Program-made: the position numbers and the translations under genes | Source: Zygnema cylindricum | Taxonomy: Eukaryota > Streptophyta > Zygnematophyceae > Zygnematales > Zygnemataceae | Direction: 5' to 3' | Length of the DNA: 51,175 bases | Assembly (NCBI GenBank): GCA_037447655.1 | Contig: JBBHKE010001069.1 | Span: 1-51,175, forward strand | In this document: positions 32,136-42,427 of the stretch, piece after piece | How the letters are laid out: each line of letters begins with the position of its first letter | Numbering within the stretch: the stretch's first letter is position 1 | Notes under the pieces: model-generated | Databases searched by the model: none | The model's input: the letters and a program-made list of their open reading frames with translations, nothing else | What the model was told of the DNA's origin: nothing

Positions 32136-32985
32136 ATTTTTGGGTTCCCGATAATCGATATATCGAGGATGACAATATCGCGATGATAGAAAAACGCGAC
32201 AAAGCGTCGCAAATCTGACACGGTACACCGCTAATCGTTATTAGCGTTGTGTACGCTAATTCGGTCCCACTTTTTTTTTTTATTCTCAAATAGAATAATC
32301 CACACTATTTAAAAAAAACCCTAAATCCTAGTAGACGATTTCTTCGAAAATTTTCAAATTCCCAATTAGCGTAAACCACGCTAATTATTAGTATACCCTA
32401 AAAAAACTTACACGCTAATTAATAACGATTGGCGGTGTAGTCATTATTCATTTCACAAATCTTAGGCAACGCGACAAAGCGTCGCAAATCTGACATGGTA
32501 GTAAAACTATTCATTTCGCAAATCTTAGGGAACGCGACAAATCGTAATTATTGGCTTATTCGTCCGTCGTACATTGGCTAATTTTGTACTTTTTAAGATT
32601 CGGGCGGGCACGGTTAGTCGCGAAAAATCGAGATTCGGTTAATTTTTATTTTCGTAAACGCCGGTCGGTTAATGGTTAACAATTATGGAGCGTGACATAA
32701 CTCGGTCGGGCGTCGGTTACTCAGATTTTGAAAAAAAAAACTGTCGGTTTAGGTTATGTAAAATTTTGACTTTTGCGACCTCTGCCCCCCCCCCCCCCCC
32801 ACCCCTTCCCCCGTGGCGCGCCCTCAGTTGGGGGGGGAGGACGTACGATTTTTTGTACCTTTTTGTACCTTTTTGTACGATTTTCTGTACCACTTTCCTT
32901 ACCAAATCGAGGCCTCTGACCGATCGATAATCGATATATCGAATATCAAAGTTATCTCAATATATTTTTACCCGATACACAACAT
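32100..32985 (-). mobile_element. Element C2 (inverted, rearranged relative of C1)
   Basis: The right end ATACACAACA is followed by TTA, with the same TCGATATATCG subterminal repeats and a 16-C run (32785-32800) equivalent to the G run of C1. The left end has lost its terminal about 45 bases (GTTTTTGTTCTTGG side), and the interior differs. It contains MITE-2 copy c and a local duplication of about 50 bases (GCGACAAAGCGTCGCAAATC at about 32196 and 32469). Confidence 0.65.
32226..32437. mobile_element. MITE-2 copy c (212 bp) in element C2
   Basis: CACCGCTAATCGTTATTAG and its inverted partner CACCGCCAATCGTTATTAA, flanked by TA (32224-32225 and 32438-32439). The neighbouring duplicated block at about 32469-32520 reads CTGACATGG-TA-GT without it, a third empty site showing TA duplication. 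Confidence 0.9.
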
Positions 32986-33002
32986 TATTAAATATGTAAC
33001 AG

Positions 33003-35070
33003 TTGTAGACGTCTAAAAATTTTGCGACAGTACAAAACGAAATGAGGACAACCACGGGAAATGGCGACGGTTGTAGACGTCGAGTTTCTTGTGACATTAT
33101 AGACGTTTAGGGTTTTGTGACATTGCGAAGTCATGCTACCTTTTGACGTCATTCGTATGTAAACTTTACGCCATGGCTTCCCAATTTCTTTTTTTTATCT
33201 TTTAGCATTCGTTAAGCCATCAAACTAAGACCGAAGATATTAAAAAAAAAAACACTTTAGCATATTCGTTAATCGACTATTATTTGACATAAAATCGCCT
33301 CGCGAGTCGCTTTTATTAGAAGTGTAAAGATAAGCTAGCGTGACGTGGAAGTGGGTCGAGATAATAACGCAAAATTGGAGTATGTTCAAAGTTTAAAAAG
33401 GACGCAAAATGTACTTTGGTTCTTGCCCATTTTTCGTACGGCGTAACATTTTCTTCTTGCAAGTCCCATTTTTTTGTGAAAACGACGGAAAAACCCTTAC
33501 TTGAACACATGGCCACACACCCAAAGGGTAGATGTCCATTTAAACAAAACTTTGAGATCAAACTTTGTTTTGTATTCAAGATTTTACGTACTAGTTTTCC
33601 ATTTGAAAAATAAATTTAATTAGTGACATTGTAGACTATTGTGACGTGACACAATCGCCGTCTCTAATTTTGGAACTTTTCACCATGGCTCCCAATTTTA
33701 TTTTATTATGTTTTCTCTCTCTTGACCTGTAACCAAATAAATTGCAAGGTCATTTTTATTTTCTCTTTGAGTTGTTTCATTGCATACTAAAAAACTTGTG
33801 CTTCATAGTACGAGGGAGAGGAGAGGGGTAATGCAAGAGGGAGAGTGGAAGGCATCGACGACGTAAAATTTTCCTAAGACCCATGATTGACAGTGAAGGA
33901 CCTGGACTCAAGATCTTGTCGAGCAAAACAAAGAAACTCTCTCTCTCTCTCTCTCTCGTGAAAAAAGTTCAAATTGTGCAAGGGGATGGCCCCATGTGCT
34001 GAAGAAAAAAATATTTTATGTCGTTTTCCTCAAAAACTTAGCACCGTACTGCTAAATTTACAAATTTACGAAGAAAATGGAAAAATGTACAGTACAACTT
34101 GTGTCATCTTCCAACTTAGGATGTTCCACAAGAGTTCATCTTGTGCTTTTCGACCCACATCCACGTCATCTTCAAACTTTATTTTAAAACACATCGGCGA
34201 CGTGTTTTAAAATAAACTAACACCGCTCCACATATAGAAAAACAAATCACACTTGTCAAAAGTTATCATAAGTCTTCGACGAGAAGAAGTACATGGCTGT
34301 GTTTTTTTTTACTGTTTGCATCTTTTATAATTTTTTTTTTTGCTTGTACTTTTACTATATTTGTCATGTACATTTATTATACTTTTTTTGTACTTTTATT
34401 ATACTTTTTTATATTGTTATTGTTTCATTGCCATTTCACTGAAAGGTGAAAAATAGGTGAAGACACCACCACACCTCGCAGCTCTCTCACCTTGCTCACC
34501 TTGCCTTTACAAAGTCAACGTTTGAACACGCAACAGGTTAACTCAATTCTTGGTCTTTATCAATAGTAATTCAATCTGGGTGTGCTTTTCCCCTTCAACA
34601 CCACTCACTTTCAAGTCTCATCGCCGTTATCTGACACTTTTTCACTACGTTTGTACCATAGTTCAAAAGTAGGTGAAAGTACACCCATACAATATGCCTA
34701 TTGTATGCAAAAAATACAATATACCCTTAAGGCACATATTGTTTTGGCCGCAAAATGAAATAAAATAGTAACAGGGTTGAGTTGCACATGGAGCGATAGA
34801 GAATTAAACGTCATGTCTAAATTTGAAAAAAAAAAGGACAAAAAATATTTTCTATGAGTTTTGAGAGACTTTTTCTTTACACCGTCAGATTCGGACGATC
34901 GGACGGTCGCTGATCAAAGTAGCGATATAAGAACATCACATGAAAAGCCTATAACACAACTTACGATGAAGGCGCCGACAAAAGACCTACAATAGAAACG
35001 CTTACTTTTGAACTATGGTTTGTACAAGAAAATAGCAGTTTAGTACGGAATGGCACATTTCAAACACTGC
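33003..35070. repeat. Copy B of the large non-coding repeat
   Basis: Collinear with copy A: 33003-33275 matches about 9890-10170, and 33276-34650 matches about 10745-12510. It lacks about 570 bases that in copy A include the atpI fragment, and it lacks MITE-1 copy b. It contains a longer CT repeat (33938-33958) and fewer 22-bp minisatellite units. Its right end (GGCACATTTCAAACACTGCAC, 35047) matches the sequence right of copia-1 at 27724, tying copies A and B to the two MYB genes. Confidence 0.85.
34656..35018. mobile_element. MITE-1 copy c (363 bp), perfect 6-bp TSD
   Basis: CCATAGTTCAAAAGTAGG...CTTTTGAACTATGG between exact TTTGTA duplications (34650-34655 and 35019-35024). Copy A at about 12505-12530 reads CACTACGTTTGTACAA uninterrupted, the pre-insertion site. 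Confidence 0.95.
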
Positions 35071-35230
35071 ACTATTACAAAACCGCCAAAATTAGAGTTT
35101 TCGACGCTAGTTAAACCGTACCTTTATTAAAGCAAAGAAAAGCCTATTATTTTTTATTCGAGGGTCAATACATATGAGCGCGCATTTAGTGTTGTTAACA
35201 CTATAGGCGATTTTAGGTGTAGCCTACCCC
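35071..35230. other. Short spacer between copy B and MYB copy 2 upstream region
   Basis: Non-coding. It contains a GTGTTGTTAACAC palindrome (about 35203) and a possible decayed TIR pair (ACCGCCAAAATTAG and CTATAGGCGATTTTAGG). Not present in copy 1. Confidence 0.4.
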
Positions 35231-36797
35231 TTTAGTAGTCTCCCATAACCTCATTTATCCGGTTGCTCAATCTTGGGGCAACCATGTTCGTGTCATTCTG
35301 TCGCGATGCGACGAAGTCAAAAAATTAAAACCAAATTTATTGTGTCGAGCCGGTCGGCAAAGCGTATTCGTAACGTAAATGATGTACAAAAATGGCCGGC
35401 TGACAGCTCTACAACCCGTCAATCGTACATAGTTCGAGATTCTCTGTACTTAATCGAATCTTGGTGTGTACTAATCACCGACACTCCCATCTTGGTCTTC
35501 GGGACAAATGACTTTTGGAACACGCTCGTGGGGTAGATTTCTGTTCACGGAACTGTTCAAATGCCGGATGGAACGTCATTTAAATCTACGTGTCGTGTTA
35601 TTAGGTAGTTAAGAAAAGTCCTACAGCAATTGTCCTCACGAAGTTTCCTAGAAGCTTTAATGGATCGGCAACGTTTCCACACATCTCCAGAAAACGACAA
35701 TTCTTATTTTTCAGCGACGATTCTACCCTGGATGCGGCTGCCTGCCAAGCTGAAACCACGTGGCAGTACATCGACCATCGCTATTGGCGATAAAGTTTAA
35801 TTAATGCTAGGTCGAAATTGGAACATGCAATACTAATTTAGTTCAGTGAGACGTGCAAGATTGTAATCCACTTCCTCATATAGTGTTGTTCAGACTATTA
35901 ATTCGAGACAGATTTAGTGTTGCTAACGCTTATAACAATGGGCGGTGTGGTCCTGAACGTGGTCCTGGCCTCTCCCGTCAGGTGTTGAAAGTACCATAGT
36001 CGTACGATATCATTTAAAGGCTGTACAGGAGTTTTCTGGCCAGGTTTTACCTCATGCCAGATAAACTACAGTTGTCTCACCCACATGCCTTGTTCTGAGT
36101 GACTCCACGTAGGCTTGTCCTTAAATACTTTAGAAAAAGTCAAATATATTAAAAGCGTACAATCTGAACGTAAGATATGTTCGGGAGTACTATCTCATTG
36201 TACAATATGTACGGTAATGTTTAAAATCGAAAATCCATAAGTGCGTCATTCCAACGAAGAGACGAACATGTCAGGATATCTTTGCCGGCCTAAGACTTCC
36301 TGGATTCTGGTGGATTCGCCTCCCTTCTGGACAAGGTCTTTTAGACGTGTACAGTATTCAACGGTTGTCCGACGTGGCACTAATCTCTATGTGCATTGAC
36401 TGTACACGGTCTATAGCTCGCCACGAGGACGGATACAGACAAAATGGAAGGTATGCTTCGCCGACCTTCTTCTACGAGGGCCAATAGAACATCGAACGGT
36501 TAATAGTTACATCTGTACATTTTGAGAATCTTCACAGATCGTCTAGCTGAGATGTTTTGCAAAAAACAAAAAAAGCAATTAGGGCCAGGTACGAAAACGT
36601 ACAGGATCCACTAAAGTACAGTACCTCCTGTCCTGTATGATATACAGAGTCGTAAAAAATATCATTTCGCGGGTCAATGGCAGATTTTGTCATGTGATCC
36701 AGTTGTTTTCGAATCTTCCTCGAGATCTCCGTCGGCCTTACAAGTACGCCGTCCGATACCGCGAATCTGTCGAAGCGGGCGTGCCATTCTGCCTCGC
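35231..36797 (+). repeat. Upstream region of MYB copy 2 (duplicated)
   Basis: Collinear with 28804-30386 (1567 against 1583 bases), so the MYB promoter region was duplicated with the gene. Both copies keep the segment with TACAGTACCTCCTGTCCTGTATGATATACAG before the coding region. No TATA box or binding site is named with confidence. Confidence 0.75.
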
Positions 36798-37674
36798 ATG
36801 GCGCGACCCGCCAGAGTATCGCGGCGGCCGTGGACGCCACAAGAAGACGCGATGCTGCGGCGCGCTGTGGAACTGAACGGCAGACACGACTGGGTCCGTA
36901 CGGTATCACACGTGCCGGAGTTGGCCGCGAGGACTCCGAAATGCTGCCGGCGCCGATGGCTGCAGCACCTCGACCCGGAGGTCGGTGAGCCAATCACAGT
37001 AGATAAAAAAAAAACTAAGGATGTTAAAAAAAAAATATTAAAAAACAGGAGACTAGAGGAAGGGGAAAAAAAAAAGGAAGAAATCCAATCGCGTGCACCG
37101 GGGACACGATAAAAGGTATTTTTTTTTTTTTTTTTTGTTTTTCATTTATTCCCTTATGGCGTGCAGGTTTGCAGAGGACGGTTTTCGGAACTTGAGAGCC
37201 GTACGATCGCCCTGGGACACGTACGGTACGGACCGAGCTGGGCGAGGATTGCGACGGTCCTGCCAGGGAGGACAGACGGCGCCATACGGGTATGCCACGT
37301 GGCAGCACGAGGGAAATGGAGAGGAAGAAAGGAAGGGGATAGAGAGGCGGGGGGAAGGAATGAGAAATGAGATAGAGGTGGATGCAGGCATGAAAACAGT
37401 AAAATGAGAAGGGGCGGGGAAAGGAGGGAGAGGAGAGGGAGAGGAGGAGAGGAGGAGAGGAGGAGAGGGGGAGAGGGGGAGAGGGGGAGAGGGGGAGAGG
37501 GGGAGAGGGGGAGAGGGGGAGAGGGGGAGAGGGGGAGAGGGGGAGAGGGGGAGAGGGGGAGAGGGGAGAGGGGGAGAGGGGGAGAGGGGGAGAGGGGGAG
37601 AGGGGGAAAGAGAAAGAGAGAGAGAAAGAGAAAGAGAGAGAGAAAGAGAAAGAGAGAGAGAAAGAGAAAGAGAA

Positions 37675-37713
<39 letters not shown>

Positions 37714-39343
37714 GAGAAAGGGAGAGAGAGAAAGGGTGAGAGAGAAAGGGAGAGAGAGAAGGAGGGCAGAGGCTTGATAACCGCGGGCATGGAAGAAGGA
37801 CGTGATGATGATGACGTTGAAATCTTTTGTCGATTTGTTGAGCTTGTCCTTTTTTGTAGGATTGCAGAATGGACCTTGTATGCGATGCTGAAAGTTTTGT
37901 CGTTTAGTGTATTTTATCTTCTTGCGGCAGAGCCACTGGCACAGCTCCCTGCAAAGGCGTTACGTTATAGTGCTCAAGAGGGTGCTGGAGGCGCCCACGG
38001 TAAGGCTTAGGGGTGGGAGGGGTAGGAGGTTTGGGTTTTTGAGATTTTTTGGTTTAAGTTTTGTTGTTGAATTAGAAACATAAAGATGGATTTGATTTTG
38101 AGCTGTGGTTGAGACGCTGAGTTTATTTTGGGTTTTATTTCTAATTTGAAAGTGAACGTGAAATTGAAACTGGGTTTTTATTGTTTTTTTTCTGCTATTA
38201 ATTTTAAAGTTTTACTTATAAAGTGAATGTGAACTTGAATGTGAAAGTGGAAGCAATTTTAAATTATAATTTGCCTTTAATTGTTGTTTTAGCTACAAAT
38301 CCTTGGGTTTTATACTAATTTGAATGTGAAAAAGAATTTAAATTTAGTTTTAAATTGGGAATATGAATTTGAATTCCAAATTTGACCTTGAATAGAAAAT
38401 TTCTCTTTTTTTGTCGTTATTTCTGATACAATCTTGGGTACTGTCGCAGGCATTCGATATTCAAGCTGCAGCCAGTTTTGGAACTACGGAGAAAATGATA
38501 AATGATGCAATTTTGGAAAGAGGTACAAAAGGAACCGAAAAAATTTGTCGCTGGGCGCTTAATTTAACTGATATTGGGGCGCAAACGGAGTCTAACATGG
38601 AGGGAAAAAATGGGTATTCCGGAGAAGAGACAAACGATTTATCTGAAGATGACACTAGCGGAGAAAGCGGAGAAGAGGCAAACGCGTTCTTTCCGGAAGA
38701 GTCAACCGCATACTTTCGAGAAGGCACAGATATGTTATACGGAGCACAAGAAAATGAGTCTTTTAAAAATGTCAGAAACAACTTTTTGAAAAATGAAACA
38801 GTTGGGATGAGCGGCAACGAGTATTTCCAGAATATGCAGAAAGTAGAAACCGAAATTGGAAATGAGTTTGTTAAGCAGGAAAATAAAATTGCAACCGATA
38901 TTTACAAAACGACAACTCAGAAAAAGGGAGTTTCTTCTCTTGGAGATTTTTTCCGAAACGAGCGAAAAAGGGCAGAAGCCGAAATTTTGAGACTCACAAA
39001 TTCTCTTCTTTTGAATCGAAATGTTAATGTTATAAGTGATAACAATAATAGTAACAATAATCATCATAACAATAATAATAACAACAGCAATACTAGTACT
39101 AACATTACGAGAAATAGTGTATTTTTTTACGAAAAATGGACACCGAATATGGGACGCATTGAGGCGGAAAAGTGTAAAACAGAAAAATCTGATCAAGAAA
39201 CAATGTTTTCTTCTCTTGCTGACATCAGCAATTTTTTGGGCCTGGAGGAGGGTGTGAACTGTCCTTTGGCTCCTATCGAAGAAATAGACGAAACAATATT
39301 TTTTTCCGAAAAGTTATACCCTTCGACGCATTTCAACTTTTGA
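36798..39343 (+). CDS. R2R3-type MYB transcription factor, four exons (422 aa)
   Basis: Assembled by hand: exons 36798-36980, 37167-37289, 37931-37999 and 38450-39343, all introns phase 0. Exon 1 (61 aa) starts MARPARVSRRPWTPQED and carries R2 with Trp in PWTP, HDWVR and RRRWLQHLDPE; R2 has a three-residue insertion before ARTPKCC. Exon 2 (41 aa) has R3 helices 1-2 (FSELESRTIALGH, YGPSWARIATVLPGRTDGAIR). Exon 3 (23 aa) begins SHWHSSLQRR, completing the R3 recognition helix with its Trp. Exon 4 (297 aa) has no known domain; it is acidic, with an Asn/His run near its residues 199-215. Splice sites are CAG|GTT, CGG|GTATGC, GCGGCAG|AGC, ACG|GTAAGG and GTCGCAG|GCA; the first donor (GAG|GTCGGT) is weak. 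The repeats indicate nuclear DNA binding. Targets are unknown. The intron positions are unusual for the family. It looks intact. Confidence 0.85.
37416..37736 (+). repeat. 321-nt pure homopurine tract in MYB intron 2
   Basis: Uninterrupted A/G: first GGAGAGG variants, then about 18 units of an 8-bp AGAGGGGG repeat, then GAGAAAGA repeats. Runs of five G recur, so triplex or G-quadruplex formation is plausible in DNA or in the sense pre-mRNA. The large Arg/Glu frame across it and the Ser/Pro/Leu frame opposite it are artefacts. Confidence 0.95.
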
Positions 39344-39949
39344 CGTTTGGGTTTTCGTTGTTTTTTTTCTCCACGTAGATGTTTTTGCCCTTTTTTTTGG
39401 TATGTTAAGCTCGAAATAGTTCTTGCATGCTTTTAGGTGTTTCGGATTTTTTTTGTTTCGGCATTGCATGACGTGTTAACAGAAAAGTGGAGAAAATTGG
39501 TGAGATTTTTCATACAATTATATTTTGGGTTTTAGTTTTTTTTGTAATTGTTTACATTGGAGAAACATCGTCGTTGATAGGTTTGACCTTTTGATTTTTT
39601 TTATTTTTTTTTTTTCCTCTTGTTCAGAGGCATCACAGATTAATTTGTAAAATGAAGTATGGCTGGAATTGCCAAAAATTGTTGGTTGCTAGAGTTTAAA
39701 AGCTTTTTTTTCTAAGTTTGAAGAGGCAGTGTCATTTTTTGTTTCAGTTTTGTGTTTTATTAGTGAATCATTATTGTTATTGTTACAATGCATTTGACGT
39801 TTGGTTTTTAAAGTATATGTTTTTGGTTCAAAGTTGTTCCCAAGTATCAATGATTTTTTTGGAGGGGAAAATTGACGGGATTCTATTTAGTGTATTCTAT
39901 TGTTTGCTAATTGAAAAAGCCCAGAAAAATAAAAGAGTGTGTAAAAGTA
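39344..39949 (+). other. 3' flank of the MYB gene
   Basis: T-rich sequence after the MYB stop, suitable for a 3' UTR. Possible poly(A) signal sequences are AT-rich and not unique. The frame at 39718-40056 is Phe/Cys/Leu-rich and runs into a MITE, so it is rejected. Confidence 0.5.
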
Positions 39950-40170
39950 CACCGTGTATCGCTATTAGTGTTATTGTTTTTTTTCGCCACTTAAAGCATC
40001 TTTTCACCGTACACCACTGTCGGATTGTGGATTTGATGGTGGCGATTGATAGGTAAGATTCTCAACTTCCTATTGGAGGTCTCAAATTGAAAATCCGAGG
40101 AGTGTGTACAGAAAAAAAATGTTTTAAGCGGCGAAAAAATTATTAAAAATTATTAAAAAAAATAGTGTCG
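39950..40170. mobile_element. MITE-2 copy d (decayed right end)
   Basis: CACCGTGTATCGCTATTAG after TA (39948-39949), with the same interior as copies a and h (CGTACACCACTGTCGG, GGCGATTGATAGG). The right terminal repeat is lost in an A-rich stretch. Confidence 0.75.
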
Positions 40171-40194
40171 GCAATGCTGTTTAATATAATATAA

Positions 40195-40905
40195 GGGTCA
40201 AGTTCCATCAGTCGTTTCTGACTGTAATCGTACGGCAAATTCACGGGCCGGGTAAATTGAGTCGATGTTCCATCACGAAGAGTCTGTAAGCCACGTGTTA
40301 TACATTGAGTGGCACCACGTGGGTTTTGACCAGATATTTAAAATCTTTTAAGAATCTTCACACCGACAAATTTCACTTCAAATCTTCACTTGCGCATAAT
40401 ACGACATAACTTTTGTACTTTCTCCAAACGCCATTCTTTTACGCCAGCTCATTTCTTAGGGTTCCTATTTTCGAACATGACCAAAATCCTTTGCCGAAAA
40501 TAGTGTGACGAAAGAAATTGCGCGACGAAGGACTGTTTCGAGATTACTTTCTTATTTTTCAGCTGCATTTTGAAAAGTACATACCATGTGCAAATTTCGT
40601 CAATTTTTGTTGATTTTCCATCATGACACGTAGCTTATTCGTCCAGCGTGTCACGATTAATTTTTTTTCTGTATCTGCCAACCCACCTCCTACGGGTACG
40701 TTGGCAGCTACAGAGGAAAATGAAATGAACGCCTCAGGGATGAACATCCGACGGTCAGCATTACCTCCAAGACCTTCGGAGAGTATTGGCAAGATTCTCT
40801 GTAATGTTATTTCGCGTATAAAAACAAAATAAGCGGTACGGTTTGGTATAGATAGTCGCGGAATTGTGTAAACTACCCCATTTTTTGACTGATGGAACTT
40901 GACCC
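40195..40905. mobile_element. Tourist-like MITE 1 (711 bp, TAA TSD)
   Basis: Perfect 19-bp TIR GGGTCAAGTTCCATCAGTC at both ends with TAA duplications (40192-40194 and 40906-40908). A 3-bp TAA target and G-rich ends fit PIF/Harbinger-derived Tourist elements. Interior landmarks (CTGTAAGCCACGTG, CTCTGTAATGTT) recur in the element at 42428. The frame at 40559-40984 crosses the element end and is not a gene. Confidence 0.9.
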
Positions 40906-40981
40906 TAAGTCTAAGTACTATTTCGGTAAACGTTCGAGTTAAATTTTCCGTACAGGTGTGTCCTGTGCTATGTTTCGAGTA

Positions 40982-41100
40982 CACCGCGAATCGTTATTAG
41001 TGTCAAAGTCACTAATTTGGGTTCTTAAAATTTTGATTTTTTTCCTCAAATAGGATAAATGATTTTAATTTTTCCTTGGCGTTAATTAAGGTACTGTACA
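40982..41100. mobile_element. MITE-2 copy e (short or truncated)
   Basis: Left TIR CACCGCGAATCGTTATTAG after TA (40980-40981). It ends near GCGTTAATTAAGGTACTG. Copy g ends with the same GTTAATTAAGGGTACTG, so both may belong to a short derivative lacking the right TIR. Confidence 0.6.
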
Positions 41101-41262
41101 AAATAGCGTGAAGCCCGAAAGTACACTAAAATTTAAAAAGTGTTAGTACGGTCGATGTCAGACCGTACATAATTGTACCTTTTCAAGTGAAAATTTACAA
41201 AAAATGAATTAATTAGACGCGCACGCATAGGAACCTACGCTCAAAAAAAGTGATTAGTCTGA
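41101..41262. other. Spacer, no gene seen
   Basis: AT-rich sequence between a MITE relic and a copia-type LTR remnant. Nothing further was recognised. Confidence 0.4.
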
Positions 41263-41880
41263 CACGTAAATTGAAAGGATCGATAATAAACTCTGAGATC
41301 ACTTATAAGCACTTATAGCAGCAGAAGCATTCAGATTATTAAACATTAATTCAATATTGAAGAGACATTTCAAAAAATTCACATATTAATATAAAACTGA
41401 AATTACAATTTCTTCTCTATCTCTTCTATTACTCCATATAATCCTCCAATTCCTTATTGATTTTATTAACACACTGTCACGGTGTCCCTTTAAATATAAT
41501 ACCAGCCATGGCGTGACACGTGTGAGCGTGCGCCGCCAAGAAGCCTCCAGAAACCTGCCACCTGTCCGCAGATTAGACTAGAAAACTCTAATTCTCACTA
41601 AGGGCTGAAACATAGCAAAACGACAAACCAAACGAAAGTACTACACAAATCTAAATGTACTATCGTACTATATTAGACGTAACACAATTCTAGACGCGAA
41701 ACGAAACGAAAAATATATTTCGCGAAACATACATAGTACTTTCTCGAAATCGTACGTCAAAGTACTTTCGATTCATTCTAGAAAGTACAGTTTTTCTTTC
41801 GCGAAATCGAACCGATTCCGCGTGCGTACGATTCTTTTAAGTCGTACTATTTCGTGTAAACGTTAAAGTTAAATTTTCCG
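41263..41880 (-). mobile_element. Copia-type LTR remnant
   Basis: TGAAAGGATCGATAATAAACTC and AGCAGCAGAAGC resemble the start of the copia-1 LTR (AATCGATAAAGTGCTC, CAGCGGAAGC) and are followed by similar TTCTC/ACTCC-rich sequence. No PBS, gag or second LTR is near, so it may be a solo LTR. The right boundary is not defined. Confidence 0.5.
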
Positions 41881-41900
41881 TACAGGCGTGTGCTAAGCTA

Positions 41901-42100
41901 CACCTTGAATCGTTATTAGCGTATAGAAATTATTAGTGTAAAGAAACAATTAGCGTCATCCATTCTAATTTATCGCCAGAAGACGTGGCAGGTTATGGTC
42001 CACGACCTTAAATAGTGTAGTGTATTATATTTAAGGTACCAATGTCAAAATATTGGGGGTGTCGATATAGCGTACATTAGGCTAATAACGATTCACGGTG
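41901..42100. mobile_element. MITE-2 copy f (200 bp), empty site known
   Basis: CACCTTGAATCGTTATTAG...CTAATAACGATTCACGGTG, flanked by TA (41899-41900, 42101-42102). Sequence around it (TTTTCCGTACAGG, TATGTTTCGAGTAC) is duplicated at about 40945-40980, where GTGC-TA-TGTTTCG is uninterrupted. Confidence 0.9.
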
Positions 42101-42300
42101 TATGTTTCGAGTACTGTACAACAGGTTTGCGACGTCGCGCCCCACGTTTGTGTACGGTGGAGCTGGTATTTGTGGTACTGTACTTATTAGAGACGTTATG
42201 GAGAATCGGGCACATGCAGGGTTTGACTATATTTCTACTCATGGAGGACAGTTCGGTTTCCCGTCCGTTTGGAAGTTTATATGTATCGCGTCGTGAAGTA

Positions 42301-42410
42301 CACCGCCAATCGTTTTTAGCGTTATGTACGGTATATCGGCGCCCCCATTTTTTTAGGGTTTCACCTGAAATAGAATTAATAACAATATTTTTTTATGTTA
42401 ATTAAGGGTA
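42301..42410. mobile_element. MITE-2 copy g (short or truncated)
   Basis: CACCGCCAATCGTTTTTAG after TA (42299-42300). The interior matches copies b and f (GTATATCGGCGCCCCCA). It ends near GTTAATTAAGGGTAC like copy e. No right TIR. Confidence 0.65.
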
Positions 42411-42427
42411 CTGCCCTATGTGGCTAA

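Noticed and set aside
37146-37790. Long minus-strand Ser/Pro/Leu frame and the plus-strand Arg/Glu frame at 37404-37739
   Set aside because: Both are translations of the homopurine microsatellite in MYB intron 2; no domain and no codon structure.
38461-39196. Minus-strand frames opposite MYB exon 4
   Set aside because: Shadow frames; the plus-strand frame is supported by splice sites and by continuity with the MYB repeats.
40559-40984. 141-codon minus-strand frame
   Set aside because: It lies across a Tourist-like MITE and its right TIR; it is not conserved in the related element at 42428.
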